NCBI GenBank assembly: GCA_949358305.1
Contig: OX442318.1
Location: 10,274,517 to 10,338,516 of the forward strand
DNA length: 64,000 nucleotides
Origin: Strigamia acuminata
Taxonomy: Eukaryota; Arthropoda; Chilopoda; Geophilomorpha; Linotaeniidae
Direction of reading: 5' to 3'
In this document: positions 33,512 to 43,656 of the stretch, piece after piece
How positions within the stretch are numbered: position 1 is the first letter of the stretch
Layout of the letters: each line of letters starts with the position of its first letter
Program-made: the position numbers and the translations under genes
Notes under the pieces: model-generated
What the model was told of the DNA's origin: nothing
Database searches by the model: none
What the model saw: the letters and a program-made list of their open reading frames with translations, nothing else

Positions 33512-34906
33512 TAAAAGTGGAAAAAATCAAAAATAAATAACAAATCCAGGGCTGCGACTAGGCACAAGCGGAACAAACAAAGCGGCTAACTGAATCTGGT
33601 TAAGAAAGGCCACAGGGTTAGGCTAAATTAAGTGCCTGCGACGGGCCCCATGCATATTGGATGGAATTTTTTATTCGGGCGGTGGTGCTAAAGTCTCAAA
33701 CAATTTATTTTATTTAGGTGGCAAAAATTGTTTGCTTGTGGTGCCATTTTGTCTCATATCAGTCCTGCATAGTCGAATTTTTGAGCTTGTGGCAATCGAA
33801 GCTCGGTTTTTGCTTTTTTCTTTTGACAAGATCAGTTTTTTAACTCTTGTTCCATGAAAATCCATTAACTTTGAGATTGAGGTGCAGGTTATTTTGTAAA
33901 TGTTACTGGTAGGACTCTTAGAAATGTCTAAGATTTCTAGAATGAATGAGCTAAAAAAAGCAATTAGTTTATGTAGACTGTGATTTATTCAGAATTACCT
34001 GAGGTTCTCTCAATTGAAATGAACCAAGGGAAGATTTTAAGTCTGCCATTGGCATTTGTTGCAGCTTAAAGTTACCTAAATGTAATCAGAAAATTAAAGT
34101 TGACCACAAGCAGCGATGATAATTAAAGAAACAATAGTTGTATGGCCACTTCATTATACCTTTGGTTTTCCTATTTTGCTCTAATTGTTTTTGAGGAAAT
34201 CAATACACTGTGGGCTTGTGGAGTTTATTCAAAGAGGTTTTCACATAAAAACAATTTCACGATGCGATTGCGATGTGTGTGTCAGCATAAATTGAAGCCC
34301 ATGTAAATGCAGATGAATAAAAATTAGCAATTTAGTTGTTGAGTTTCTAAAGAATGCCTCTGGAGAACGGCAAATCATTAGATCTAATCAAATGAAACCT
34401 TACGGCAAATTTGCATTATGAAAATTGTTTGAGGTGATAGATTTAATTGAATTTTACATCATTTTTTTCTTTGTCTAGCTAGCGACAGGATCAATCTCTC
34501 TATGTGGTTGAAATTACGCTCGACTTAAAAAGGGGTTTCCTGTTTGACAGCCCAATTTTGCTGGATCGGTGGTAGTTGTTTTGAAATCTCGCAATTAATT
34601 TGAAGTGAATTCTGATGAAACCTGACTAAAATTTTGATGTTTTACTGAGATGAAAATAAAACCATTCTTTGTAGGTAAAGACAAGATTTATTGTGTTAAA
34701 AAAAGGGGTTTACATTGTTAAAAACGAGAACAATGGGTAAAATTTGAGAAAATATGACAAAAAACATGACGACTTCCTGTTGGAATGTTATGTTTACATT
34801 GCAGTATGGCAATGTGGTATTCTGTAGTGTGGTGCCACGTGAGTGGCGGCAATGATTATTTAGTCTAACTTATGTAGTGTCATATAACCATGACCACCCC
34901 ATGTAC
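33512..34906. other. Rap-GAP intron left of the retrotransposon
   Basis: AT-rich intron sequence with no recognisable gene or clear repeat structure. It ends at the target duplication AGTT (34,907-34,910). Confidence 0.4.
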
Positions 34907-34910
34907 AGTT

Positions 34911-35930
34911 TGTTGTGACCCGACTGGACCGGGGTCAACGAAGAGTTTCTCTCGTGACCTCGTTTCGGGTGTAAGGGGAGCCGCAAGCGCGTCTCCCTTC
35001 CCTCAGTGCATTGACATCTAGTCAATGGACAGGCGTCTGCCCTGAGGGAGTGGGGATGGCTCGTCCACCCCACCATTGGGTGATTCCGGTCACCTGTCAA
35101 CCCCGCTTTGTGCAAAGGAATGTGCCTTGCACTGAGCGGGCAGAACCAACACAACCATCAAACGAGAAACACACGTAAAACCCGTCGTCCTACAAGATCA
35201 GGCCCAAGTAAATATACTGGGATTGACCAAGGACAAAGGACAATTTACCGTGAGTACGTTTGGTCAGTGTCAAACTCCGCAGAGTAACCTGCGAGATAAG
35301 ATTACCACACTATTTTAGCACACCAGCTAGAAATAGTAAAAACCACTCCAGTTTAGCGAGTTGTGCAGACAAACGGTCGCACAAGCCTAAACTGCAGTAA
35401 AACCACGACGAGCGTTCCCGCCGCTGTGTGACCGCCGGGAGCCAGAAGAGTCCGCCGCTGTGTGATCGCCGGACACCACACAAAAACCTAGACAACAGCC
35501 CGAAGTAAGCCTTTTAACTAAGCATTCACTCGCGCCCGACCAGCGTGAGCCCGAAGGACCAGCCAGAGACGAGCCGAGGACGCCATATTGCCACGCCGGC
35601 CCAAGACGACACCACGTTGCCACAACGAGGACGCCATCTTGGACACGACCGAGACAACAGACGACCTCGCCGATTCCAGCCAGCTTTCATCATACCTTTA
35701 CCTTTCCATTTCCCTTCACCCATTCCGATTTACCTTTTACCTACCTTTTATATATATATATATATAAGATATATCTGTACATTGTCCCACAGAATAAATC
35801 TATATTATATTTTACCTTTTATATCTGTGTAATCATTTCTTTGGGTAAACCGCTTGAGCAAAGCGGTAGTGAGTTAGTCGAATTAAGTAATCAACCCACG
35901 AGTTAGCGACGGTTAGAGTTGAGCGCGACA
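34911..35930 (+). repeat. 5' LTR of the gypsy element
   Basis: The LTR starts TGTTGTGACCCG and ends GAGCGCGACA, 1020 bp. The only difference from the 3' LTR that I found is C at 34,953 against T at 46,591. AATAAA is at 35,793-35,798 after a (TA)n tract. Confidence 0.95.
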
Positions 35931-35932
35931 CG

Positions 35933-35950
35933 TGGGGGCCTGTCCGGGAT
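35933..35950 (+). promoter_or_regulatory. Primer-binding site, tRNA-Pro-like
   Basis: TGGGGGCCTGTCCGGGAT begins two bases after the 5' LTR. It agrees at 16 of 18 positions with the well-known proline-tRNA primer site of murine gammaretroviruses, differing only in two adjacent bases. The host tRNA needs checking. Confidence 0.75.
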
Positions 35951-36002
35951 CAAGTCGAATAACTGATTCTAACCTGTGATTACATCATACCCAAAGCAAG
36001 AA

Positions 36003-39000
36003 ATGGCAGATAATACCCGAGTAACAGATTCCGACTCCGACGCAAACAAGAGAGCCGGCAGTCGTAAAGGCGCCGACTATCACTTGCGATCTGGAGGTCC
36101 CTTACCCAAAGCCTCAGCGCACGAAGCGAGGCAAAAACGGCGTAAGCCTAAACCCGATCGTAGAAGCGCATCCGAGGCATCGCACCCGTCTCGCACCGAG
36201 ACGAGGCAGCGATTGGACGAGACAGAGCGGGGTGAAGAGCAATCTCACTCCAAACTGCCGCGTTCTAACCGTGACGGCGAGACGAGCGGAAACGAGGTTT
36301 TATCCCGTAACCAATCGCCTCGTCTAACGCACGACACCGAGGTGGGCAGTCCGAAAGCAGCGTCTCCGATACAAAAGACGGCCTCAAATACGACCGCTAA
36401 TTCGGCACTAAACACGCCAATTACGCAAAGCCGCCCAGCTTCGGTCAGGTCCGAAGGACACAAGTCCAACTCATCCTCTGTCAAGCGTGTTTCGAGCCAG
36501 CCTTACAGCGTCTCGGGCACCTTGATTGATGCGATGCAATTGGCACAGGCGGAAGGAGTGAGATACACCCTTCCGACGGGGAAAATTACCGTGTACGAAA
36601 CGTTACAGATCGTACGTGCAGCTTTAAAAGCGCACAGTGTATCCCCACAAATCACCATTGTTGAAGGTGCACACGCTCAACAATTGGTTGATTCCGCTCA
36701 ATTTGAAGCGGATGCAGAGAACGAGGCTCGTCAAGCCATTCGCGAGAGACGGAGGAAGCTGGCGGAAAGAGAAGCGCAAGCTCTCGAGTACGGCAGAACC
36801 CAGCCCAATCCGACTACTCCCGAGGAGGTAGAAATAGTTGACCGAGCCCTGAGAGCACATCGATATGCTTTCCACTCGCAACAAGAAGCAGAGCGAGCAT
36901 TTATGGCCAGATTGCGACGAGATGACCCGAAATCCGTCCGCAAACCAGAGGTCAGTTCATCCGAGCTGTCCGACGAGAGCCTAGAGGGAGACCCAAAGCG
37001 CACGCCGAAGGCCAAACCCAAACCCCAGCCGGAGAGAGCAACACCAGCTACTCCGCGCAAGAGAGATGCGTCGGCCAGAGAACAACAAACTCGGCCCCGC
37101 ATGCAAGCTCTCGATTCAGCCACAAATAATGCGATAACGCGATTAATCAACGCTAATAATGCTAGGCGAAATGAAGAGCAAGCTCTCACAAGCCAACAGC
37201 ATGATAATCCACAAGGGACTGAGTGGCAACAACCAGTGCCCATCCTTAAAGACGACGAGTCGTCAAGGAGACAATCGCATGATCGCACCTCTTCGCGAGA
37301 AGAAGGCAAACGCGATGAAAGACCGAAATATTTTCACTACGGAAATAGTGATTCGTCGTCAGATGGACTGGAGTCAAATGCACCCAGTCATCACGATTCG
37401 GAGAGAGGTTCCGGAGAAAGACGAAGGGAAAGAGAACGCGATGAACGCAGAGAAAGGGAACGTGACGACCGTCGTAGGGGCCGGAAAGAGTCAAACTCTT
37501 CACGGCGCAACCCGCCACGCCGCTCACCGTCTCCCGACCCCAGCTCCGACCCCTCATCCAACGACGACAGACGAAAGGAAAAATCAAGTAATCGCCGGAA
37601 GAGATCCAACTCTCCGCGCGATAGAGAGAAACGACGTCGATCGGAAAATAGCGACCACCGACGGGAGGAGTTTCAGGACCTTCCCCGACAAAGCGCGTTT
37701 ACCGATTCGACGGGTCGGCAGTATACGATGGGAGAGCTTGGAAGAGCCCTACTCGGCTCGTTAAAAGCCGAGGGAATTGATCTGAGCAAACGAAACGATC
37801 GTAATCGTAGCACTGGTGACCGCGTAAAGAAAAAATACGCTGTCTCCCGACGTGACACCATGAGTGTTACCGGGAATATTAGGTGGCAATTTTATATTCA
37901 GAACCGTTTCGACGGGTCATGGAAAGCGGGAGATCGCTTCCTTGACGAAGTAATTCGAATTAAGACTGCCACTAAAGCCACCGTAGGAGACATGCTCACC
38001 CACGGTATTGTCGAGCTAATGACAGGCTCGGCACGTGAGTGGTACCAAGGATTGAAAGGCGTCAATTGGGACGACTTTTTAATGAGATTCGACCTGCGCT
38101 ACGGCGAGACACCCGAAGAGGTGAGCCGAAAGATGCGAGGTCTTCGCCAGATGCCTGGTGAAACCATAATGGATTACGACATTCGCGCCAGATTGTTGTT
38201 CGAAAAGGCCCCGATGGAATTTCACGCCACGGGATTCAACCTTTTCTTTCTCGGCGGTTTGTCGGAATACTCGCAAAGGGTGCTACTTGAAGAAAGGGCA
38301 CCGACAGGAGGCAGCTACGAGGAGATGAGCGCCTTCCTGTTTGAGAACACGATAGATATCGAGAAAAGATATTATTCCGCTTTACCAGAAGCGGAGAAAG
38401 CAGCAACCGCTAAACGTCTCAAGTTGAGTGCGGAAAGATATGGGGCGACAGATAAAATTATGCGCCCTACTGAATATCTTAGCGGTATAATGGAGCTGGC
38501 AGAAGCTAGCGTTGGTTTACAAATAAAAAATAAACTGACATCCACGCTGCCTTCCAACCCTTTGGCCGCCCCTAAAAAGGCACCGACAGCGTCAGCCATG
38601 CAAGCGACACTGGAGGAGGTCAAGGAGGGGGAGGAAGCCGGACAAGATGCCGGAAAATCAGACAAAAAAGAAGAAAAAGACGATTATTCGACGGACGAAG
38701 AAATACGAAGCTATCGCGATACCTTATCAACGGGTTGCGATGAGGAAGGACCGCTAGTACATCTCATCCATCGAGATAGAGCGGTAGAAGAATTTCGCGC
38801 CAGGTTAAAACCAAATGCCGGCCGAATTCCGAAGTATTTTCGAAAAAATTACACGCCACCGTCGAAAGCAGACCCTGAAAAGAAAAAATCGACTGAAGCC
38901 CCAAGAGACAAATCAAATATTCGTTGTTTCAAGTGTAACCAACCGGGTCACTATTCCAATGAGTGCCCAAGAACAGCGAAAGAAGACGCTAAATTTGACG

Positions 39001-39086
39001 CAATAATGAAGCAGATGGCAGAGATTAAACTCGCCATGGCAAAAAACGAGTCAAAAAACGAGTCAGCGCAGGCGGCGAAGAAATAA
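36003..39086 (+). CDS. gag: Gag polyprotein of the gypsy element
   Basis: This frame of 1027 codons begins at the first ATG after the leader (MADNTRVTDSD); the frame opens 27 bp earlier at a GTG. The N-terminal half is charged and low-complexity, with an Arg/Ser/Asp-rich stretch at about residues 440-590. A capsid-like region at about 620-790 holds GSAREWYQGL and DFLMRFDLRYG, typical of retrotransposon gag. One zinc knuckle, C975-X2-C978-X4-H983-X4-C988, should bind the RNA genome. It is about twice usual gypsy gag length. The last codons overlap the pol frame and contain two slippery heptamers. Confidence 0.93.
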   Translation: MADNTRVTDSDSDANKRAGSRKGADYHLRSGGPLPKASAHEARQKRRKPKPDRRSASEASHPSRTETRQRLDETERGEEQSHSKLPRSNRDGETSGNEVLSRNQSPRLTHDTEVGSPKAASPIQKTASNTTANSALNTPITQSRPASVRSEGHKSNSSSVKRVSSQPYSVSGTLIDAMQLAQAEGVRYTLPTGKITVYETLQIVRAALKAHSVSPQITIVEGAHAQQLVDSAQFEADAENEARQAIRERRRKLAEREAQALEYGRTQPNPTTPEEVEIVDRALRAHRYAFHSQQEAERAFMARLRRDDPKSVRKPEVSSSELSDESLEGDPKRTPKAKPKPQPERATPATPRKRDASAREQQTRPRMQALDSATNNAITRLINANNARRNEEQALTSQQHDNPQGTEWQQPVPILKDDESSRRQSHDRTSSREEGKRDERPKYFHYGNSDSSSDGLESNAPSHHDSERGSGERRRERERDERRERERDDRRRGRKESNSSRRNPPRRSPSPDPSSDPSSNDDRRKEKSSNRRKRSNSPRDREKRRRSENSDHRREEFQDLPRQSAFTDSTGRQYTMGELGRALLGSLKAEGIDLSKRNDRNRSTGDRVKKKYAVSRRDTMSVTGNIRWQFYIQNRFDGSWKAGDRFLDEVIRIKTATKATVGDMLTHGIVELMTGSAREWYQGLKGVNWDDFLMRFDLRYGETPEEVSRKMRGLRQMPGETIMDYDIRARLLFEKAPMEFHATGFNLFFLGGLSEYSQRVLLEERAPTGGSYEEMSAFLFENTIDIEKRYYSALPEAEKAATAKRLKLSAERYGATDKIMRPTEYLSGIMELAEASVGLQIKNKLTSTLPSNPLAAPKKAPTASAMQATLEEVKEGEEAGQDAGKSDKKEEKDDYSTDEEIRSYRDTLSTGCDEEGPLVHLIHRDRAVEEFRARLKPNAGRIPKYFRKNYTPPSKADPEKKKSTEAPRDKSNIRCFKCNQPGHYSNECPRTAKEDAKFDAIMKQMAEIKLAMAKNESKNESAQAAKK

Positions 39087-39104
39087 CTTCTCGACCGTCT
39101 GCGC
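39041..39104 (+). promoter_or_regulatory. Candidate -1 programmed frameshift signal, gag to pol
   Basis: A AAA AAC occurs at 39,041-39,047 and again at 39,053-39,059, both in the gag codon register needed for -1 slippage. The -1 frame is the pol frame and is open from 39,029 onward. Six bases after the second site, 39,066-39,075 (GCGCAGGCGG) pairs with 39,095-39,104 (CCGTCTGCGC) as a 10-bp stem with one G-U. The gag stop (39,084-39,086) lies in the 19-nt loop. All parts of a classical frameshift signal are present. Confidence 0.8.
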
Positions 39105-39109
39105 CATTC

Positions 39110-42100
39110 ATGAAGAAAAAGGGGTTTAACAAAGGGTTCGATAAGCCGCCACCAGTCAAAGAAATGGGTAGTGACATAGCTAACGCCCAAATTCAAGACA
39201 GGGCCAACAACGCTTTGCAGGTAATTACCGCAAACGCTGAGGCTGAGGCGGAAGAACCGAACCTACTGCTTGAAGAATTACCTCAAGTAGTCGAAGACAC
39301 AGAAGAATTTCGTGTTTTCATGTGCAACGTGGCGGTCGAATACACCAACCGCCTATGTATGTTGCCCATGACAATAGAACGTGAAAAAATTATGGGACTA
39401 CTAGACTCGGGAGCAGATCGCTCGTTCGTTTCCGAAGACATAGTAGCATCATTGGGTCTCACCGATAAGATAAAAGGCGTTAATAAAAATATACGTCTAA
39501 AAACCGCCAACGGAATGGCGCGTCCAAAAGGAGTTATATTATTGACCATGGAGTGGCTCGGAGGAGTAGAACAGCACCCTTTCCTGGTCCTGCCCACATG
39601 CGACAGAATTTTTCTGTTGGGCTTAGACCTCATGGCGTCAATGGAAATACAACCCAATCCAATAACGAAATCTTGGAATTATATCAGAAATGATAAGGAA
39701 AGACCCGCAATTGTCGTGCCACCAGCTCTTGTAAAAGAAGCGGCCGACAAGACACAGTGGGAGAAAGGCCTAAAGAAATTCGTTCAAGATTACGATTTTA
39801 AAGCATTCGTAACAGAATTGCAACGGGACAATGTAGTGGAAACGCTTGTCGCCGACGCCGCTTTAGAATTAAACGAAGCGGCAGCCCTACGAAGGGTCCT
39901 ACTTAAATATGAGGGGATCCTGTCGAAAAAACCGGGCCGAACGAATAGGGCTATTCACGAAATTAAATTGACGGATAATAAACCTATACGAGTTGCGTAT
40001 AAGGGAATGAACCCGCAAAAACGTGAAATAGTGCAAAAAATGTGCCAAGAAATGCTAGACAGTGGCATTGTCTCCGAGGCCCAGGGAGAATACGCGACGC
40101 GAGTTGTGCTCGTGATGCGCCCGGGCTCGGACCCACGCCTATGCATTGATTACCGCCCATTAAACGCGGTGACAGAAATAGATCCCATACAGATGCCGTC
40201 TATCGAATCCATTTTGAGAGAGCTTAGCCCCTTTTCTTGGGTTACGACGATGGATCTGTCGAAGGGATACTGGCAAGTTGAGATGAGGCCAGAGGATAAG
40301 TTAAAAACAGCATTTTACTCGCCAATTGGACGGTTGATGTTCAACGTCATGCCATTTGGTTTAGTGAATGCTCCCAGTACCTTTCAGAGACTAATCGAAA
40401 GCGTATTGGGTGATATCCTGCATCAGTTTGTGTGGGCATACCTAGATGACATAGTTATTGCCTCTAAAACATTCGAAGAGCACATTGAGCACATCGACCA
40501 AGTGCTCACCCGGCTGGCAAAAGCTGGGTTACACGTGCATCCGGGCAAAAGCAAGTTCTGTCGAAAGGAGCTTGCCTTCCTGGGTTATCGCATTGGAGTC
40601 AATGGTTTAGCTATTGGCCCCGAAAAAATCGATGCGATTAATCGTTTCCCACCACCCGAGGACGTTAAAGGTGTCCAACGGTTTATGGGAATGATAAACT
40701 TCTTCGGCAGGTTGCTACCGGGTCTAGCTGAAGTGGCAGCCCCAGTTACCGACCTCCTGAAGAATGAAAACGAATTTGTATGGTCAAATGAGTGCAACAT
40801 CGCATTTAATGCAATAAAGAGGATGCTGACGGAAGTCGGCGTAATGCCTCTACCCGACTTAAACCGGCCGTTCATATTACACACGGACGCCAGCAGAGTT
40901 GGGTTAGGAGCGGCGTTGCTCCAAACACACGTGCGCGACGGAGTCGAACAAGACCTGCCGTGCATGTTTATAAGTCGCAAACTCCAAGGCGCTGAAAAGA
41001 ATTACAATGCCACCGAGTTGGAGTGTTTGGCCGTTGTGTGGGCCATAAGGAAATTCAGAGATTATCTCGAATATACCAAATTTGTGGTCCACACAGATCA
41101 TCAAGCGTTACAATGGCTGATGAAATTAAAAGAGCCAGCCGGTCGACTAGCCAGATGGCAGTTAGAACTGATGGCATGCGACTTGACCATTCAATACAAG
41201 CCCGGCAAATATAACGTCGTGGCTGACGCTCTGTCACGGGCACCAGTGTCAGATCCAATCGACGCTGACGATGATGGCGAGGATGACTCCCGCATCATTT
41301 ATTGCCCTACGAGTTGTCACCGTTGGGATTTAAGGAAGATGAATGAAATTCCCACCGCGTCTCCGGCAGATGTAAAATTCTGTGGATTTTGGACGCGGTT
41401 ATACCAACCAGCTGCTGACAATTACCCAAATGCAAGGAAGGAATTTAAGCTAGAGCGGAGAATAAATGACCCGCTTCTAAGCGCCTTCCACGCTCATGTC
41501 GGCGAGCAGATGCAAAGCAGTCCCCCGACAAGGGAGGAAATAATTGTGCAACAAAAATTAGACAAGAAATGTCAGGACAGAGCTAGATTCGTACTGACAG
41601 GAAAATATCCGCCCAATCTAACCAGAAGGCAGAAGCGTCGTTATGCACACGAATCCATAGATTACCTATTGGATGACGGCCTTTTAGTGAAACATCACCC
41701 AAATCACCAAGATGACTTGAGTGAATCGGACACCGCAGTAAAGGTAGTAATACCTGCTTCCTTAATCGGTCGCGTGCTGTGGTTGTTACACGGGCACCCG
41801 CTTGCGAGCCATGCGGGAGTAAGCAGAACACTCTATCGTGCTACACAGCTTTTTCACTGGACAGGGATGAAAAAAGATATTGCTCTTTTTGTCCACCAAT
41901 GTCAGCGATGTCAAGCGTGCAAGCCGAGGAGTAAATCACCATTCGAAACTATTTTCTTAGGGCCTTACGCGCCTTTTGATTGTTTAAGTGTCGATGTGAT
42001 GGGCCCAAAACCCGTTACGGGAAATAAAAATGCGTACATTATCGTTATAATGGACGTGGCAACTCGTTGGCCCGAGTTGTACGCCGTCGCTAGACCTTCA

Positions 42101-43180
42101 GCAGAGAAAATCGTTGAATGTATCTACGACGTGGCGTTACGTTACGGATTTCCACGTAAAATTATATCCGATAACGGACCCCAATTTATCTCGAAAATTT
42201 GGGGTAAGTTTTGTGAGAAATTCGGGATTGTGGCGTCACATACTTCGACCTACAATCCCAGAACAAATCCCGTTGAGCGACTCAACAGGGACATTAAATA
42301 TGCACTAAGCATATTCACTGACATCCACAATAGGTGGGATGAATACTTGAGGGAGATCGCGTTCAGCATACGAACAACAGTCTCGAGGACGAGAGATTTT
42401 TCTCCGGCCTACCTCAACTTCGCCCGAGAGCTACGAGTGCCTTGGGACCCACGAGTGGCAGAGTCGGTAAATGTGGTGGACCCAGAGAAACCACATGAGT
42501 ATGTATATAAATTGGAGCAAACAATTTCGAGCACATACAAACATATGATGGCGCACATTTTTAACATGCGCGACCGCATTTTACAAGATAAAAGCGGTGG
42601 AAAATTTGTGAATTTCGAGAACAATGATTTAGTGTGGAAGGACACACACATCCTCTCAAATGCAGCGAGAGGAATCACCGCCAGCTTGGCCGACAAGAGA
42701 GATGGTCCGTATGTGATCATCGGCAAGCATGGCGGTAACGCGTATAAATTACGCAAGCTCGAGGACAACACCGAGCATAAGTCGATACAAGTACGAGAGT
42801 TAACTCCGTACATTCCGGAATTCCCGCAAGAAATGTGGGCCAAAGGCCAAGTCAAGTCTAAAACTGACGGCCAAATCGTCGATATGTTCGCTGGCGAGTC
42901 GGAAAAAGCACCGCCAAGTGACAACGAGGAGTATTTCGACGCCCCTTCACCTCCGGTAAACGAGATAGTTGAATCCGTTCCGGATCCAATTTTGGTCGGG
43001 GGGGAAACAGGAGAAACTCCTGAAACAAACACAAAAAACACGGATAAAAAAGAAAACAATAATGAGGAGGTACAGACACAAAAAACAACAAAAAATATCG
43101 TACCTGCCTCGATCCGTAACCTGCGACCAAAAAGAGATAATCCGTTCATAAAAGGCGGAAAGGTCGTAGGAAAGAAGTAA
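39110..43180 (+). CDS. pol: Pol polyprotein of the gypsy element
   Basis: The frame has 1356 codons from its first ATG, 24 bp after the gag stop; by frameshifting it would start within gag. Aspartic protease: DSGA at 99-102. Reverse transcriptase: LCIDYRPLN, MPFGLVNAPSTFQ and YLDD at 444-447. RNase H: HTDAS with D593, then ELECLAVVWA. Integrase: an H-H-C-C zinc site (HGHPLASHAG ... CQRCQAC) and the D,D35E triad D962, D1021 (SDNGPQF), E1056 (NPVERLNR). A GPYVI motif near the C-terminus is the GPY/F module. It copies genomic RNA into DNA and inserts it. No internal stop or lost catalytic residue was seen. Confidence 0.96.
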   Translation: MKKKGFNKGFDKPPPVKEMGSDIANAQIQDRANNALQVITANAEAEAEEPNLLLEELPQVVEDTEEFRVFMCNVAVEYTNRLCMLPMTIEREKIMGLLDSGADRSFVSEDIVASLGLTDKIKGVNKNIRLKTANGMARPKGVILLTMEWLGGVEQHPFLVLPTCDRIFLLGLDLMASMEIQPNPITKSWNYIRNDKERPAIVVPPALVKEAADKTQWEKGLKKFVQDYDFKAFVTELQRDNVVETLVADAALELNEAAALRRVLLKYEGILSKKPGRTNRAIHEIKLTDNKPIRVAYKGMNPQKREIVQKMCQEMLDSGIVSEAQGEYATRVVLVMRPGSDPRLCIDYRPLNAVTEIDPIQMPSIESILRELSPFSWVTTMDLSKGYWQVEMRPEDKLKTAFYSPIGRLMFNVMPFGLVNAPSTFQRLIESVLGDILHQFVWAYLDDIVIASKTFEEHIEHIDQVLTRLAKAGLHVHPGKSKFCRKELAFLGYRIGVNGLAIGPEKIDAINRFPPPEDVKGVQRFMGMINFFGRLLPGLAEVAAPVTDLLKNENEFVWSNECNIAFNAIKRMLTEVGVMPLPDLNRPFILHTDASRVGLGAALLQTHVRDGVEQDLPCMFISRKLQGAEKNYNATELECLAVVWAIRKFRDYLEYTKFVVHTDHQALQWLMKLKEPAGRLARWQLELMACDLTIQYKPGKYNVVADALSRAPVSDPIDADDDGEDDSRIIYCPTSCHRWDLRKMNEIPTASPADVKFCGFWTRLYQPAADNYPNARKEFKLERRINDPLLSAFHAHVGEQMQSSPPTREEIIVQQKLDKKCQDRARFVLTGKYPPNLTRRQKRRYAHESIDYLLDDGLLVKHHPNHQDDLSESDTAVKVVIPASLIGRVLWLLHGHPLASHAGVSRTLYRATQLFHWTGMKKDIALFVHQCQRCQACKPRSKSPFETIFLGPYAPFDCLSVDVMGPKPVTGNKNAYIIVIMDVATRWPELYAVARPSAEKIVECIYDVALRYGFPRKIISDNGPQFISKIWGKFCEKFGIVASHTSTYNPRTNPVERLNRDIKYALSIFTDIHNRWDEYLREIAFSIRTTVSRTRDFSPAYLNFARELRVPWDPRVAESVNVVDPEKPHEYVYKLEQTISSTYKHMMAHIFNMRDRILQDKSGGKFVNFENNDLVWKDTHILSNAARGITASLADKRDGPYVIIGKHGGNAYKLRKLEDNTEHKSIQVRELTPYIPEFPQEMWAKGQVKSKTDGQIVDMFAGESEKAPPSDNEEYFDAPSPPVNEIVESVPDPILVGGETGETPETNTKNTDKKENNNEEVQTQKTTKNIVPASIRNLRPKRDNPFIKGGKVVGKK

Positions 43181-43656
43181 AATAAATTACGAGTCGATGG
43201 CGGCACTAAAAATAAATGTAATCGACCGATAGTGCAAGCCATCACGTCGCAGAAAATTTCGCTAAGTCCAACAAAGCGGATATCGGTCGAATTCGCGTCA
43301 CGAGATGGCGTGGAAACGCGGGACCCGTAGCAAAATTATCGGCACGGGTCGGATACCGCGTGCAAAAGACCCCGGAGCAGCAATCGCGCACGGGAGTGAG
43401 AACAAAGGAGACCCGTAGCGTAACATGCGCACGGGTAGGTGCGCACTAGTCTCAAACACCCGGGTTCTGGAGTATATTACCCAGAATCCATCGCGATTAC
43501 CTCGTGTTCACACAGACTTCCGCTTTTCACAGCTGATCGCTGCATTCGTGCGTGATCCTCGTTTTTAACGTTTTACCGAGTTTTTCACCGAGTTTTTGAG
43601 ATAGTTTTATCATCCTTTTTAAATCGTGATTGAGATTTTTGTGCGCGCTCCTCGCC
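43181..43656 (+). promoter_or_regulatory. Pol-ORF3 spacer with twin stem-loops and splice acceptor
   Basis: Two similar hairpins lie in tandem: GACCCGT/ACGGGTC at 43,322-43,328/43,344-43,350 and ACCCGT/ACGGGT at 43,411-43,416/43,431-43,436, both continuing AGC after the left arm. CTTCCGCTTTTCACAG at 43,517-43,532 is a good acceptor sequence 125 bp before the ORF3 ATG. ORF3 may be made from a spliced RNA; that is inference. Confidence 0.5.

Noticed and set aside
34870-35832. ORFs within both LTRs (also 46,517-47,470)
   Set aside because: They exist identically in both LTRs, start in non-coding LTR sequence and show no protein features.
232-35950. tRNA genes at the tRNA-like sequences (232-249 and 35,933-35,950)
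   Set aside because: Only 3'-end complements are present, directly beside LTR ends; they are primer sites.
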